Assembly: GCF_019801015.1 (NCBI RefSeq)
Contig: NZ_JAHVJZ010000010.1
Coordinates: 98,872 to 162,871 of the forward strand
Length of the DNA stretch: 64,000 bases
Source: Marinobacter nauticus
Lineage (GTDB): Bacteria; Pseudomonadota; Gammaproteobacteria; Enterobacterales; Shewanellaceae
Direction of reading: 5' to 3'
Every line of letters starts with the position of its first letter. Within the stretch, counting starts at the first letter, position 1. The translations under genes were made by a program, and so were the position numbers. The notes beneath the pieces are model-generated. The model saw nothing but the letters and a program-made list of their open reading frames with translations. It was not told the DNA's origin and did no database searches. Positions 63,084-64,000 of this stretch are shown here, piece by piece.

Positions 63084-64000
63084 ATGACCGACCCTGACCT
63101 TGCGCCCATCATCGATTTCCTTGCCCAGCTGTTGCCCTTTGACCAGCTTGACGACGACGGCCGACTGGACGCGGCCCGGGGCATTGAGATCGCGTATTTT
63201 GCCCGCTCCAGCGGTGAGGTGCCGGTGGATTACACCAATCCCCAGCTCTACATCGTACGCTCCGGCGCGTTTGAGGTGCGTAACGAGCACGGAGAGTTAC
63301 TGGACCGGTTGGGGGAGGGCGATTACTTCGGCTTCCCCTCGCTGTTGACCGGTGAAGCGGTCAGTAACCGGGTACAGGTGCTTGAAGATGGGTTGGTTTA
63401 CATCCTGAAAGAGTCCACATTCCGGGCGTTGCGGGCCGCCAGCCGGGACTTCGACCGCTTCTTTAACCGCAAACACGCTGAGCGTCTGCGACACAGCGCC
63501 CGCTACCTGGCAAGAGAGCACCTCAGTACGGCCCGCATCCGCTCAGTGATGGCGTCACCGGTGCAGAGTGTCGGCCCGTTTACTCCAGTCCAGGACGCTG
63601 CAAAACTGATGCGGGACCATCGCATCTCCAGTGTTCTGGTGGTGCAGGATAACCGGCTGTTGGGGATCCTGACCGACCGGGATCTGCGTAACCGGGTGCT
63701 GGCGGAAGGGGTGCCGGCTGATACGCCGGTTAATGAGGTGATGACCTCCGAACCGGTATCAGTGCCGTCGCAAACCCTGGTGTTTGAGGCGATGCTGTCC
63801 ATGAGCCACCACAACATCCACCACCTTCCGGTGTGCGATGACGATGTCCCAGTAGGGGTGGTGACCAGCACCGATTTGATCCGTGCCCAGCGCAGTGACC
63901 CGCTCTACCTGATTGGCGAAATCGATCGCCAGCAGGACCGTGCCGCGCTGGTTCAGGTGGCCGGGCAGATCCCCGCATTGTTGCAAAGCCTGATCCAGGC
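63084..64000 (+). CDS. Cyclic-nucleotide-binding/CBS-domain protein with DUF294-type nucleotidyltransferase (3' part missing)
   Basis: The frame is open from ATG 63084 to the right edge (305 codons). It has an N-terminal cNMP-binding domain (IEIAYFARSSGEVPVD, LYIVRSGAFEVRNEHG, LGEGDYFGFPSLLTG) and two CBS motifs (AAKLMRDHRISSVLVVQDNR and VFEAMLSMSHHNIHHLPVCD). In full-length relatives a DUF294 nucleotidyltransferase and DUF294_C domain follow, which are outside the window. The family commonly sits next to VC_2705-type symporters and DNA polymerase III epsilon-like genes and is thought to signal energy state. Confidence 0.85.
   Translation, partial: MTDPDLAPIIDFLAQLLPFDQLDDDGRLDAARGIEIAYFARSSGEVPVDYTNPQLYIVRSGAFEVRNEHGELLDRLGEGDYFGFPSLLTGEAVSNRVQVLEDGLVYILKESTFRALRAASRDFDRFFNRKHAERLRHSARYLAREHLSTARIRSVMASPVQSVGPFTPVQDAAKLMRDHRISSVLVVQDNRLLGILTDRDLRNRVLAEGVPADTPVNEVMTSEPVSVPSQTLVFEAMLSMSHHNIHHLPVCDDDVPVGVVTSTDLIRAQRSDPLYLIGEIDRQQDRAALVQVAGQIPALLQSLIQ

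Overview
The window looks like chromosomal DNA of a marine gammaproteobacterium of the Alteromonadales, with a Ferrimonas- or Shewanella-like gene set. The grounds are: high G+C with many long antisense open frames; smc-zipA-ligA as a co-directional block divergent from cysZ (no mukB seen here); an EfpL (YeiP) protein; a Tor-type TMAO sensory system next to DMSO-reductase genes; a VC_2705-type two-subunit sodium:solute symporter; and a bacterial delta-class carbonic anhydrase. The genus is an inference; no rRNA or tRNA was found to fix it. There are no insertion sequences, prophage, CRISPR arrays or clear pseudogenes. Two genes run off the ends (1-504 minus, 63084-64000 plus).

Layout. 1-5.3 kb: a partial exported protein, an aspartoacylase, and a tight minus-strand set of a PhyH-type dioxygenase, hexapeptide acyltransferase, GT4 glycosyltransferase and SGNH hydrolase. 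5.4-9.5 kb: rhlE, a gluzincin metalloprotease, and convergent blc and pldA. 9.5-15.7 kb: an overlapping minus-strand operon of an AGPS-like FAD oxidase, a GlpD-like dehydrogenase and an FGGY kinase, divergent from an AraC regulator fused by overlap to a cupin gene. 15.7-17.3 kb: two very small hydrophobic proteins and efpL. 17.4-28.8 kb: delta carbonic anhydrase, LysR regulator, a secreted coiled-coil protein, rlmJ, a chemoreceptor, small membrane proteins (one behind a perfect FNR box), an isochorismatase-type hydrolase, a PD40 propeller protein, an M15 peptidase, dapE and a YffB-type reductase.

28.9-37.6 kb is the respiratory block: torR, torT and torS around a TorD-family chaperone, dmsB and dmsA. 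The dmsA upstream region carries four TTCA-centred decamers in phase with the DNA helix that resemble E. coli TorR boxes, so the Tor sensor probably drives the Dms reductase here. No membrane anchor or electron donor for DmsAB is encoded nearby. 37.7-49.4 kb: ptsH-ptsI-crr (with an atypical active-site segment in enzyme I and paired palindromes in a strong promoter), a second chemoreceptor, cysK, a split RDD membrane protein, small proteins, a CBM9/DUF5916 outer-membrane protein and cysZ. 49.5-64 kb: smc, zipA, ligA, an HD-GYP protein with a CRP-like site at -71.5 of a TATAAT element, a YeeZ-like epimerase, a SufR-like cysteine-rich regulator, a SIMPL protein, the DUF4212/sodium symporter pair, and a cAMP-binding/CBS protein that continues beyond the window.

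The points most worth following are the TorR-like box array at dmsA, the DmsAB set without an anchor, the AGPS/GlpD/FGGY operon of unknown substrate, a strongly structured element upstream of rlmJ, two orphan minus-strand terminators that may end small RNAs, and a palindrome family (GACTAAAGTC) shared by a small-protein gene and the symporter operon.
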